A program made the position numbers and the translations under genes. Source: Acinetobacter sp. ANC 3781 (GTDB lineage: Bacteria > Pseudomonadota > Gammaproteobacteria > Pseudomonadales > Moraxellaceae). Taken from it: a stretch of DNA of 64,000 bases. Shown here piece by piece: positions 27,240 through 36,314 of this stretch. The notes under the pieces are model-generated. The model saw nothing but the letters and a program-made list of their open reading frames with translations. It was not told where the DNA came from and ran no database searches. Every line of letters starts with the position of its first letter. Position 1 is the stretch's first letter. Location of the stretch: the NCBI RefSeq assembly GCF_004331285.1, contig NZ_SJOH01000014.1, forward strand, positions 1-64,000, in the 5' to 3' direction.

Positions 27240-30016
27240 TCAACTGCCTCCGTTTGACAGGCTTTGATCAAGCCACGAATTTCAGGTAGACATGAACCGC
27301 AATTACCTCCTGCTTTTAGGCATGCCGTGACTTGTTTTTCATCGGTGATATTTTGGGTTTTAATAGTTTCAATAATGCGGTTTTTACCGACCTTAAAGCA
27401 GCTACACACCAACGGACCTTCATTATTGGCCATCGACATTGCTTGTCCCGCAAGCAGCGCCTTACGGTGCATGGCACTTAAACGCTCGCGCTTAAACAGA
27501 CTTGCGACCCAGTCGCGATCTGGCAAGAGTGCATAAGGCGCGATATATAAACTCGCAATCAAATGACCATCTTTCAGCACGACACTATGACTGATATGCG
27601 CCGTCTGATCTTCAATATTCAGCCATTCAAAACTTTCATCCTGAAACGGTAACAGCTCTTTTAAATGCTCGGTGGTCTGGGTGAATTTTCTGCGGTCTGC
27701 CAGTTCATAGCGCACAGCTTTGGCCGTGGTAATTTTCGTCCACCACACCGTGTTTTCGATGGAGGATTGCACAACCTTTTCAAAACCCTGACGCACATAA
27801 AACACGCCTTGCCACTGGCTATAAAATGGATGGATGATCACAGGCGTATGTTTAAATTCAGGCTCACCGGAAATGGCATCCACCACCGGATTGACCACTT
27901 TACCAATACGGGCATCGGATGCGACCTGATCGTTCCAGTGAATCGGGGCAAAAACCTGTCCACGGCGAATATCGTCACTGACCGTGGCACGTAAAACGCA
28001 GTTGCCCCACTTGGATTTGACTTCCACCAACTCCTTATCTTTGATCCCATATTTCAAGGCATCATGGGGATGGATTTCACAATACGGTTCTGCCCGATGG
28101 GTACTTAAATTGGCAGATAAACCGGTACGGCTCATGGTGTGCCATTGGTCACGGATACGCCCGGTATTTAAAACCAAAGGGAATTCTTTACAGGTTTGAT
28201 TGACCGGATTCATTGCAGTAATGGCAATAAATTTGGCCTTGTGATCTGCATGGCTAAAATGCCCTTTGGCATAGATGCGTGCCACAGCACCATCGGCTTG
28301 CTGCCTAGACCAAAGCGGCCATTGCAACGGTTGCAGTTCATCATATTCATTAAAGGTTAAATCAGTTAAGCCTTTTAAATTGAAATAACGGAAGTTTGGC
28401 GTTTTCCCACGGTGTTCCAAACCTGAATTCTGCTCAGCGGAGAGTCGTGCATGTTCCAGAAAAATGTCATGGCTGTTGTTAAACTCAAAACCGCTAAAGC
28501 CCATTTTTTTAGCGACCTGACTCATCGCCCACCAGTCGGCTTTAGCCTGTTCTGGCTCTTCTAAAAATGAACGCTGTCTGGAAATACGGCGTTCAGAATT
28601 GGTGACTGTGCCATCTTTTTCTCCCCAGCCTAAAGCAGGTAAAAGTACATCGGCATATTGTGTGGTGTCGGTGTCTTGGCAAATGTCGGACACCACCACA
28701 AACTCACACTTGTCTAAAGCACGTTTCACCTGATCTGCATCCGGCAAACTTACGACTGGATTGGTGGCCATAATCCAGATGGCTTTAATTTTGCCACTTT
28801 CTACCGTATGGAATAGATCAATGGCCTTAAAGCCAGCCTGCTTGGCAATATAAGGACTTTGCCAGAAATTTTGCACCAGTTGCTGATGACTTTCATTTTC
28901 CAGTTCCAGATGTGCTGCCAGCATGTTGGCCAGTCCACCCACTTCACGTCCGCCCATGGCATTTGGCTGCCCAGTCATGGAAAATGGTGCAGCACCCAGC
29001 TTGCCAATTTTCCCCGTAAATAAATGACAGTTGGTAATACTATTGGCTTTATTCACCCCTTGGGAAGACTGGTTCACCCCCATCGAAAACAGGGTCATCA
29101 CTTTTTCGGTTTGGGCAAATTTCTCATAAAAAATTTGCAGTTTTTCCAGTGAAATACCACTACGGACTGCGACCTCCTCAATAGATGATTCAGTTTGGCT
29201 ATGCGCCAAAGCCTGTTCCAAACCTTGAGTATGTGCAGTAATAAAATCTTGGTCTGCATGACCATTTTGCGCCAGATATTGTAATAAGCCGTTAAATAAT
29301 GCGACATCCTGCCCCGGTAAAATCGGCAAATGTAAGTCTGCTGCTTCACAGGTACTGGTAAAGCGTGGATCAATCACCACCACAAACAAATCACGTTGCT
29401 CTTTAGCTTTCATGATGCGTTGATATAGCACCGGATGGCACCAAGCGGTATTGGAACCGACCAGCACTACCATATCGGCATGCTCAAAGTCTTCATAGCT
29501 TGCCGGAACAATATCTTCACCGAAAGCACGTTTATGTGCCGCAACCGCAGATGACATACAAAGTCGTGAATTGGTGTCGATATTGGCTGTACCAAGGTAA
29601 CCTTTGACGAACTTGTTCACCACATAATAGTCTTCAGTCAGCAATTGCCCAGAGACATAAAAGGCAATACTGTCACGACCATATTGATCAATACATTGCT
29701 GAAATTTTTCGGCAATTAAATCCGTTGCTGTATTCCAGTCGCTCTTTTCACGCTGTTGCTTGCGACCGAGCATAGGATGGAGAACACGGGTTTCCAAGCC
29801 AATGGTATCAGCCAGATTGCTACCTTTAATGCACAGTTTCCCGTAATTGGATGGATGATTGACATCTCCTGCAACCGAAACTTTTTGACCTAATGCCGTG
29901 TCCTGCACAGTAGCAGTTACGCCACACCCCACCCCACAATAGGGACAGGTGGTATTGGTGATTTTGCTACTTATTTCTGTGGAGCTATGCAGTTCCATCA
30001 CAGGGATACTATTCAT
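27236..30016 (-). CDS. nasA: Assimilatory nitrate reductase catalytic subunit
   Basis: A 926-residue cytoplasmic molybdoenzyme reducing nitrate to nitrite. The N-terminal [4Fe-4S] motif is CPYCGVGC (Cys24, 27, 31) with a fourth Cys in GKLCIKG. Bis-MGD domains follow (SRLCMSSAVAAHKRAFG, GQPNAMGGREVGG, NTGRIRDQWHTMSRTG). The C-terminal 56 residues form a BFD-like [2Fe-2S] domain (CSC, then CGSC). No Tat signal is visible, consistent with an assimilatory enzyme. AAGGAG precedes the ATG. The 274-bp gap upstream holds a hairpin-rich repeat. Electrons probably come from the fused NirD-FAD protein. Confidence 0.95.
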   Translation of the reverse strand: MNSIPVMELHSSTEISSKITNTTCPYCGVGCGVTATVQDTALGQKVSVAGDVNHPSNYGKLCIKGSNLADTIGLETRVLHPMLGRKQQREKSDWNTATDLIAEKFQQCIDQYGRDSIAFYVSGQLLTEDYYVVNKFVKGYLGTANIDTNSRLCMSSAVAAHKRAFGEDIVPASYEDFEHADMVVLVGSNTAWCHPVLYQRIMKAKEQRDLFVVVIDPRFTSTCEAADLHLPILPGQDVALFNGLLQYLAQNGHADQDFITAHTQGLEQALAHSQTESSIEEVAVRSGISLEKLQIFYEKFAQTEKVMTLFSMGVNQSSQGVNKANSITNCHLFTGKIGKLGAAPFSMTGQPNAMGGREVGGLANMLAAHLELENESHQQLVQNFWQSPYIAKQAGFKAIDLFHTVESGKIKAIWIMATNPVVSLPDADQVKRALDKCEFVVVSDICQDTDTTQYADVLLPALGWGEKDGTVTNSERRISRQRSFLEEPEQAKADWWAMSQVAKKMGFSGFEFNNSHDIFLEHARLSAEQNSGLEHRGKTPNFRYFNLKGLTDLTFNEYDELQPLQWPLWSRQQADGAVARIYAKGHFSHADHKAKFIAITAMNPVNQTCKEFPLVLNTGRIRDQWHTMSRTGLSANLSTHRAEPYCEIHPHDALKYGIKDKELVEVKSKWGNCVLRATVSDDIRRGQVFAPIHWNDQVASDARIGKVVNPVVDAISGEPEFKHTPVIIHPFYSQWQGVFYVRQGFEKVVQSSIENTVWWTKITTAKAVRYELADRRKFTQTTEHLKELLPFQDESFEWLNIEDQTAHISHSVVLKDGHLIASLYIAPYALLPDRDWVASLFKRERLSAMHRKALLAGQAMSMANNEGPLVCSCFKVGKNRIIETIKTQNITDEKQVTACLKAGGNCGSCLPEIRGLIKACQTEAVE

Positions 30017-30116
30017 GGATGCTCCTTTTTATCGAATAAATTCACTTGAATAATTTCTTCTATTTTCCAAGCTATTTAAATCTTTAGAGTTCACGTAAGT
30101 ATGTATTCTGTCGAGG

Positions 30117-30215
30117 TGGCATGGATGCCACCGTTTCCCATCATTACAGGACGTAATGTATGGGAAACAAAGATTTTTGTTACTTTTGATCTTTCAAAAG
30201 TAAGATCATGCCTAC
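30117..30215. repeat. Hairpin-rich intergenic repeat, copy A
   Basis: Contains the palindrome GGTGGCAT-GG-ATGCCACC (30117-30134), a stem TTTCCCAT...ATGGGAAA with inner CATTAC/GTAATG, and the hairpin ACTTTTGA-TCTT-TCAAAAGT. Its end, with TTTCAAAAGTA and TGCCTA, resembles copy B at 43828-43998. It lies between nasA and the NirD-FAD gene, inside the nitrate operon, where its folds may cause transcript processing or attenuation. Confidence 0.65.
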
Positions 30216-30290
30216 GCAATTACTCTTTACTTATTAGTGCAAAGTGTGGCTGTGCAAATATTTAAAATTGAACAAATACCACTCATGTAA

Positions 30291-31916
30291 TTAACCTACT
30301 TTCTTTAATGCAAAATCTTTACCAAAGAGCAATTTATTACGAATATTACTGATTGGCGTTTGATCGGAAATCAGTTCTGCATACCATGCACCATCTTCAG
30401 TATCACCAAACAATACGGCACCAATGACTTTATCTTTTTGAATAATAATGCGTTTATAGATCTGACGTTTTTCATCATTCAAGATAATGTCTTCATAATC
30501 GTCCTGCGGTTCGCTATTTTCTAAATCAATTCGGCCTGCCGAAAATACATCACAGCCACTGACCTTGAGCTGCGTCGGAACCGTCGGTGCTTTAAAGGTT
30601 AAGCTGCCGTGTTCGGCCAGATGTGAGGCACAAATAAAGGCTTGACCCCAAAGTGGTTCAACCAGACCGAAGGTTTGATTACGGTGCTCAATACATTCAC
30701 CCACCGCATAAATACTCGGGTCAAAAGTTTGCATGGTGTCATTCACCATCACACCCCGGTTACAACGTAAGCCAGCACTTTGCGCCAATGCCATATTCGG
30801 ACGAATGCCCACAGCAAAAACCACCAGATCAGCATCTAAAACAGTACCATCTTTAAGTTTAATGTGTGTCACATGACCGTCTTCGCCAATCAGTTGTTCT
30901 GTATTGGCTTGAGTCATGATGTTGATGCCCTTCGCTTCAATACTTTGTCTTAACAAGCTGCTTGCACGGCTATCCAATTGACGTTCCATGATGCGGTCCA
31001 TCAAATGTAAAACCGTCACATTCATGCCACGTTGTTTCAGGCCATAAGCAGCCTCTAAACCAAGCAAGCCACCACCAATCACCACGGCATTCTGTTTAGA
31101 TTTGCAGTAATCAAGCATGGTGTTGACATCGTAAATGTCACGGAAACTGAGCACACCTTTTAAGTCACTACCTGGAATGGGCGGAATGAACGGCTTGGAA
31201 CCTGTCGCCAGAATCAAACGATCATAATCTACAATTATGCCTTTTTCGGTATAAACCTGTTTACGAGGACGATCAATTTTTACCGCAGCATCACCGGCAA
31301 TGAAGCGAATGTTTTTGTCACTATACCAGGCATACGGATGCAGCATGATGTCATCAATGGTTTTATCGCCAGACAACACAGGTGAGAGCATAATGCGGTT
31401 ATAGTTGCCCCATGGTTCTTCACCGATTACGGTCACTTCATAACGTTCAGGTGCCATATCCAGCAAATCTTCCAGACAGCGCATACCCGCCAGACCATTG
31501 CCCACTAGCACCAGTTTCATCTTTTCTTGGGAAGTGCCGTTATTGGTAATATAGGTTTTTTGCGATGTAGGACTGACCCAGACTTTTCCATTTTCAATCT
31601 TGCTTGGGAAAACCAGTAGCTTTTTATCTTTATCTTCCAGACAACGCCCGGTTGCCAGACTGAAATGTTGTTTATAGATGGGAGATGCCACGACACGCTC
31701 ACCTTGCAAATCGCCAATGATGCCGCGCGACATCACAAATGCCTGACTAAATGGGTCCTGGTTACTTAAAGCATAAACCCGTTTTTCATTACCGACACGG
31801 AAAATGGCAATTTGCTGATTGTCAATTAAAGCCCCCACACCGGTATTCGGGGTAATGTCATCCAGACTACAAATCTCAACCCAATCCAAGTCATTCATTT
31901 CTTTTAAAATCGTCAT
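30291..31916 (-). CDS. NirD-like / FAD-NAD(P) reductase fusion, probable NasA electron donor
   Basis: A 541-residue fusion. Residues about 1-115 resemble NirD, the small nitrite reductase subunit with a Rieske-like fold; the CxH...CxxH cluster ligands are missing, as in true NirD. Residues about 130-420 are a pyridine-nucleotide disulfide oxidoreductase of the NirB N-terminal type (VGNGLAGMRCLEDL, LILATGSKPF, VIGGGLLGLEAAYGLKQRG). No siroheme module is present. It may serve NasA as a NasB-like NAD(P)H reductase while its NirD part assists NirB. Thirty bp separate it from nirB. Confidence 0.85.
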   Translation of the reverse strand: MTILKEMNDLDWVEICSLDDITPNTGVGALIDNQQIAIFRVGNEKRVYALSNQDPFSQAFVMSRGIIGDLQGERVVASPIYKQHFSLATGRCLEDKDKKLLVFPSKIENGKVWVSPTSQKTYITNNGTSQEKMKLVLVGNGLAGMRCLEDLLDMAPERYEVTVIGEEPWGNYNRIMLSPVLSGDKTIDDIMLHPYAWYSDKNIRFIAGDAAVKIDRPRKQVYTEKGIIVDYDRLILATGSKPFIPPIPGSDLKGVLSFRDIYDVNTMLDYCKSKQNAVVIGGGLLGLEAAYGLKQRGMNVTVLHLMDRIMERQLDSRASSLLRQSIEAKGINIMTQANTEQLIGEDGHVTHIKLKDGTVLDADLVVFAVGIRPNMALAQSAGLRCNRGVMVNDTMQTFDPSIYAVGECIEHRNQTFGLVEPLWGQAFICASHLAEHGSLTFKAPTVPTQLKVSGCDVFSAGRIDLENSEPQDDYEDIILNDEKRQIYKRIIIQKDKVIGAVLFGDTEDGAWYAELISDQTPISNIRNKLLFGKDFALKKVG

Positions 31917-31946
31917 ATTTATTCTCCTTCATTTCCATGAAAATGC

Positions 31947-34493
31947 TTAGGCTTCAACTACCGGAATACGCGTCACATCACGTTCAACCGCAGTTTTTGG
32001 GCGGATTTGTCCACGTTCAATAGCAAACTGAATATGTGGATCATTCTGTTTTTCAGCCTTGGCATTAATAAAGGTGATAAAGCGTTTACGTACTTCCGGA
32101 TCTTCAACCGCAGTGCGCCATTCATCTTGATAAGTGCCGACCACATGATCCATACGGCGTTCTAACTCGGCAGCCAGTCCTAAAGAATCTTCAAGCACCA
32201 CGGCTTTAAGATAATCCAGACCGCCTTCCAGGTTGTCGCGCCATACCGAAGTACGTTGCAGGCGATCTGCTGTTTGAATGTAGAACATGTAGAATCGGTC
32301 GATATAGCGAATTAAAGTTTGGGTATCCAGGTCAGAAGCAAGCAATTCGGCATGACGGGGTTTCATTCCGCCATTACCGCATACATACAGGTTCCAGCCT
32401 TTTTCAGTAGCAATCACCCCGACATCTTTACTTTGTGCTTCGGCACATTCACGGGTACAGCCAGAGACCGCCATTTTGAGTTTATGTGGAGAACGCAAGC
32501 CCTTGTAGCGATTTTCCAGGAAGATGGCCAAGCCCATAGAATCATCGACACCATAACGGCACCAAGTGCTACCGACACAAGATTTCACAGTACGCAATGA
32601 TTTGCCATAAGCATGACCCGACTCAAATCCTGCATTGATGAGTTTTTCCCAGATTTCAGGCAGTTGATGCACTTGCGCACCAAACAGGTCAATCCGTTGT
32701 CCACCAGTGATTTTGGTATATAGACCATAGTCTTTCGCAACCTGCCCGATAGTGATTAAACCTTCCGGGGTAATTTCACCGCCTGCGATCCGGGGCACAA
32801 TTGAATAGGAACCATCTTTTTGAACATTACCGAGGTAGTAATCATTACTGTCTTGCAGACCGGCATGGCTTGGTTTGAGTACAAAATCATTCCAGCAAGA
32901 TGCCAAAATATTCGCCGCAGTCGGTTTACAGATATCACAGCCTAGACCGTGACCATGTTGCCCGATCAGATCATCAAAAGTTTTGATTTCATTGACCCGC
33001 ACCAGGTGATACAGCTCTTGACGTGAATAGGCAAAGTGTTCACAAAGGTGATTGTTTACGGTCACCCCTTGACGTTGCAATTCAGATTTCAATACTTGAG
33101 TAACTAAAGGTGCACATCCACCACAAGCCGTTGCGGCTTTGGTACATTTTTTTAGTGCACCCAGTGAGGTTGAACCATCGGCAATAGCACTGCAAATATC
33201 GGCTTTAGACACGTTATTACATGAACAAATGGTTGCGCTGTCTGGCAGTAAATCAACACCGCTACCGCCTGTTTTTGCTGATGACTGTGCATAACCCGGC
33301 ATGATCAGGCTTTCCGGATGTTCTGGTATAGCCAGGCCATTCAGCATCATTTGTAGCAGGTCGTTATATTCTTTGGCACAGCCCACCAGAACAGCACCGA
33401 GTAGCTTGGTTTTTTCCGCATTCACCACGATTTTTTTATAAATCATGGCATCTTCATCGGCATAGAAATAACTTAAGGCATTCGGCGTCATGGCATGCGC
33501 ATCACCCACTGATGCTACATCAACACCCATCAGTTTCAGCTTGGTACTCATATCCGCGCCGGCAAATAAATTGCAGGCTTGATCCATAACATGTTTCGCA
33601 GCAATACGTGCCATGTCATAGCCCGGAGCCACCAAGCCATAAATTTTATTTTGCCACAGTGCACATTCACCAATGGCATAAATGTCAGCATCGGAAGTTT
33701 GGCAATAATCATTGATCACGATACCGCCACGCTCACCAAGCGCCAGACCGCTTTGACGCGCCAATTCATCACGTGGGCGAATACCGGCAGAGAACAAAAC
33801 GATATCGGTTGCAAGTTCAGAACCATCGCCAAACTTCATCACATGGGTCGTATTTTCACCCGCTTCGATGCATTGTGTAGCTTTTTGGGTATGAACTTTC
33901 ACCCCTAGATTTTCGATTTTTGCCCGTAAAACCTTACCGCCGAGGTCATCAATTTGCACCGCCATTAAACGGGGTGCAAATTCCACCACGTGGGTTTCCA
34001 AGTTTAAATCACGTAAGGCTTTGGCCGCTTCCAAACCGAGTAAACCGCCACCAATCACCACACCGGTTTTGGCATTTAAACTCGCGGCACGAATGGCATC
34101 CAAGTCTTCAATGGTGCGGTAAACAAAGCAGTTCTCACGCTCATTCCCTGGAATAGGAGGGACAAAAGCATATGAACCGGTTGCCAGTACCAACTTGTCA
34201 TAACTAATTACATCACCATAATTGGTGGTAACCGTTTTATTTAAAGTGTCGATTGCATTGGCTTTAGTACTGAGGCATAAATCAATGCCATACGCATCGG
34301 CAAAATCGCTACGGCAAAGGGTTAAGTCTTTGGCAGATTTTCCAGTGAAATATTCGGTTAAATGTACGCGGTCATAAGCTAAACGTGGCTCTTCTGCTAG
34401 AATCGTGATTTCAACTTCGTCACCTGCATGTTCAAGAACCGATTCAATGAACTTGTGCCCTACCATACCGTGACCAATCATGACTAATTTCAT
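31947..34493 (-). CDS. nirB: Assimilatory nitrite reductase [NAD(P)H] large subunit
   Basis: An 848-residue enzyme taking nitrite to ammonium with six electrons. An FAD/NAD module fills the first 400 residues (IGHGMVGHKFIESV, VIGGGLLGLEAAKAL). A BFD-like [2Fe-2S] domain follows (CSCNNV...CGGC, about 425-470). The siroheme/[4Fe-4S] module near the C-terminus has SCVGSTWCRYG and VSGCTRECAEAQ. Length is typical. It starts 24 bp after the nitrate transporter; AAGGAG precedes the ATG. Confidence 0.95.
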   Translation of the reverse strand: MKLVMIGHGMVGHKFIESVLEHAGDEVEITILAEEPRLAYDRVHLTEYFTGKSAKDLTLCRSDFADAYGIDLCLSTKANAIDTLNKTVTTNYGDVISYDKLVLATGSYAFVPPIPGNERENCFVYRTIEDLDAIRAASLNAKTGVVIGGGLLGLEAAKALRDLNLETHVVEFAPRLMAVQIDDLGGKVLRAKIENLGVKVHTQKATQCIEAGENTTHVMKFGDGSELATDIVLFSAGIRPRDELARQSGLALGERGGIVINDYCQTSDADIYAIGECALWQNKIYGLVAPGYDMARIAAKHVMDQACNLFAGADMSTKLKLMGVDVASVGDAHAMTPNALSYFYADEDAMIYKKIVVNAEKTKLLGAVLVGCAKEYNDLLQMMLNGLAIPEHPESLIMPGYAQSSAKTGGSGVDLLPDSATICSCNNVSKADICSAIADGSTSLGALKKCTKAATACGGCAPLVTQVLKSELQRQGVTVNNHLCEHFAYSRQELYHLVRVNEIKTFDDLIGQHGHGLGCDICKPTAANILASCWNDFVLKPSHAGLQDSNDYYLGNVQKDGSYSIVPRIAGGEITPEGLITIGQVAKDYGLYTKITGGQRIDLFGAQVHQLPEIWEKLINAGFESGHAYGKSLRTVKSCVGSTWCRYGVDDSMGLAIFLENRYKGLRSPHKLKMAVSGCTRECAEAQSKDVGVIATEKGWNLYVCGNGGMKPRHAELLASDLDTQTLIRYIDRFYMFYIQTADRLQRTSVWRDNLEGGLDYLKAVVLEDSLGLAAELERRMDHVVGTYQDEWRTAVEDPEVRKRFITFINAKAEKQNDPHIQFAIERGQIRPKTAVERDVTRIPVVEA

Positions 34494-34517
34494 ATCAATT
34501 CTCCTTAATCCCTTTCC

Positions 34518-35864
34518 TTAACCTTGCGCCATGTTGTTACGTTCAAGCACTGCATCTTCAAACAGTTTTTGTTCTTTCTGTTTATGCTCAACCGAGAAGC
34601 GAATCATCAGTACAAAGCTTGCTGCAATCACGACCAATCCACCGAGTGCCATCAAACAAGTTTGAATATCCAGCATACCTTTGAGCAAGAAACCTGCTGC
34701 GACTGCACCGACGTTACCGCCTGCGCCAATGATGCCGGCTACACCACCCAAGGCATCACGGTCAATGAATGGCACTAGGGCATACGTTGCGCCACATGCC
34801 ATATGCGTAAACAGTGCAAATACGGTCATGACCAGAATTGCGAGAACTGCGGTATTCATTTGTGAGAACAAGATCAGGAACAAACCTTCCATCAGGATCA
34901 TGCCGAACAGCACTTTAGTACGACCATCCAGGCCTTTTTTCATTGCAACTTTGTCTGAAACAATTCCACCCAAAGCACGGGCAAACAGTGCCAGTAAACC
35001 GAAGATCCCTGCTGCCAGTCCTGCTTCTTTGAGACCAAAGCTAAAGTGTTCGACGTAGTACATCGCCACGATGTTATGAATAAAGATTTCAATACCGAAA
35101 CACGCTGCATAAGCACCAAATAAAATCCAGACACGGTAGTTGCGTGCAGCGTGCATCAGAATCGCCATACCGCCTTTTTTATCGCTACCGACTTGAATGC
35201 CTTGCGCACGAAGTTCTTTAAAGTTGCCTTGTGGACAATCTTGGGTAAATTTCCAGTACATTGCACCGACAATCAGCATCAGAATACCCGGCACCAATAA
35301 AGCAATTCTCCAACCCATCGCCTGTTCCACCCCGAACATCACCAAAGCAGCAAGCATTAACGGCATCAAGGCTTGTGTCGCACCGCCGCCGGCATTGCCC
35401 CAACCTGCCGATGCAGCATTGGCAGTACCCACCACATTCGGAGCGAACATGATACTGGTGTGATATTGCGTGATGACAAAGCTGGCACCAATCGCACCAA
35501 TCAATAAGCGGAAGAAAAGGAAAGATTCATAGCTGTTGGCAGAGGCCACACCAAAGACAGGAATACTGCCGATAATCAGTAGTGCAGTATAAGTTTTGCG
35601 TGGTCCATACTTGTCACATAAAGGCCCGACAATCAGGCGAACCAAAATGGTAATTGCGACTGCGGCAATATTAATATTGGCGATCTGGTCTTTAGTAAGA
35701 TGAAATTCACCTGCAATCACAGGCATCAGTGGTGCACAGGCAAACCAGGCAAAGAAGCAGACAAAAAAAGCGAGCCAACTCATGTGGAAGGCTCTCATCG
35801 CTGCGCTGTTAAAATTAAAAAGACCTATTTTTGTGGCTTTTTTTTCATATAAATTTGAAGACAT
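34518..35864 (-). CDS. NarK/NasA-family nitrate transporter (MFS)
   Basis: A 448-residue MFS permease with about twelve helices. Landmarks of nitrate/nitrite porters include FFAWFACAPLMPVIAGEF, GPLCDKYGPRKTYTALL, GWGNAGGGATQALMPL and GGNVGAVAAGFLL, the Gly-rich nitrate signatures. It heads the assimilation operon; GGAAGGAGAAGG precedes the ATG. Upstream lie a sigma-54 promoter match and paired hexaloop hairpins recognised by ANTAR proteins. Import of nitrate is the likely role. Confidence 0.92.
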   Translation of the reverse strand: MSSNLYEKKATKIGLFNFNSAAMRAFHMSWLAFFVCFFAWFACAPLMPVIAGEFHLTKDQIANINIAAVAITILVRLIVGPLCDKYGPRKTYTALLIIGSIPVFGVASANSYESFLFFRLLIGAIGASFVITQYHTSIMFAPNVVGTANAASAGWGNAGGGATQALMPLMLAALVMFGVEQAMGWRIALLVPGILMLIVGAMYWKFTQDCPQGNFKELRAQGIQVGSDKKGGMAILMHAARNYRVWILFGAYAACFGIEIFIHNIVAMYYVEHFSFGLKEAGLAAGIFGLLALFARALGGIVSDKVAMKKGLDGRTKVLFGMILMEGLFLILFSQMNTAVLAILVMTVFALFTHMACGATYALVPFIDRDALGGVAGIIGAGGNVGAVAAGFLLKGMLDIQTCLMALGGLVVIAASFVLMIRFSVEHKQKEQKLFEDAVLERNNMAQG

Positions 35865-35938
35865 AACCTTCTCCTTCCTGAACTGAACGTATTGGTTTAT
35901 CTGCTATGCGGATCGCTGCACACCAGATTCGATCAGAG

Positions 35939-35985
35939 CGGACATCATTGGCCGTCTACAAATTCTTTAGAGTCGTCTTTGACTC
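35939..35985 (-). ncRNA. Dual hexaloop ANTAR-target leader (NasT-responsive)
   Basis: At the very 5' end of the predicted transporter mRNA two hairpins follow one another. The first is GAGTC-AAAGAC-GACTC (35970-35985). The second is CGGcC-AATGAT-GtCCG (35939-35954), with one internal mismatch. Both loops have six bases with A at 1 and G at 4, the defining rule for ANTAR RNA targets. The ANTAR protein NasT is encoded next door. No obvious U-run terminator follows before the start codon, so the exact switch mechanism is open. Confidence 0.75.
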
Positions 35986-35996
35986 AATATAAATTA

Positions 35997-36012
35997 AGCA
36001 ATGTCCATGCCA
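35997..36012 (-). promoter_or_regulatory. Sigma-54 promoter of the nitrate assimilation operon
   Basis: On the minus strand: TGGCAT-GGACA-TTGCT, with GG and GC ten bases apart. The predicted start is near 35986, immediately before the first ANTAR hairpin, which supports the assignment. Confidence 0.8.
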
Positions 36013-36143
36013 ACATAAAAAAAACATCATTAACTCAATATTTTTTATAACTTTTTATAATGGATTAATCATTTTTGATATTCATCCTTACAGCACGTTC
36101 ATCTGATTAACAACGCTAGAGCTAAGGAAATGAATTGTGATTG

Positions 36144-36181
36144 TGCTTCCTTGTAGCGCATTTTTGCATTAATACGGTGCA
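36144..36181. promoter_or_regulatory. Candidate tandem NtrC enhancer sites
   Basis: TGCATTAATACGGTGCA at 36165-36181 agrees at 14 of 17 positions with the NtrC site TGCACTAAAATGGTGCA recalled from enteric bacteria. A weaker TGC-N11-GCA site lies at 36144-36160, its centre 21 bp away. The stronger site is about 98 bp from the predicted nasT start and about 187 bp from the transporter start, typical enhancer distances. Confidence 0.55.
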
Positions 36182-36244
36182 CAATCCGATAACAGTTAAG
36201 TTTTATATCTGATTTTTATCGAATTAATACAGTTTTAACTGTTT

Positions 36245-36260
36245 TGGCATTTTAATTGCT
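36245..36260 (+). promoter_or_regulatory. Sigma-54 promoter of nasT-nasS
   Basis: TGGCAT-TTTAA-TTGCT with exact GG-N10-GC spacing. The predicted start is near 36271, about 44 nt before the nasT ATG. Divergent to the transporter promoter. Confidence 0.75.
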
Positions 36261-36314
36261 TTACATTTGCTATGACTTTTCTTTCAGGCCTTGCCTGATG
36301 ATATTTTAGCCACT

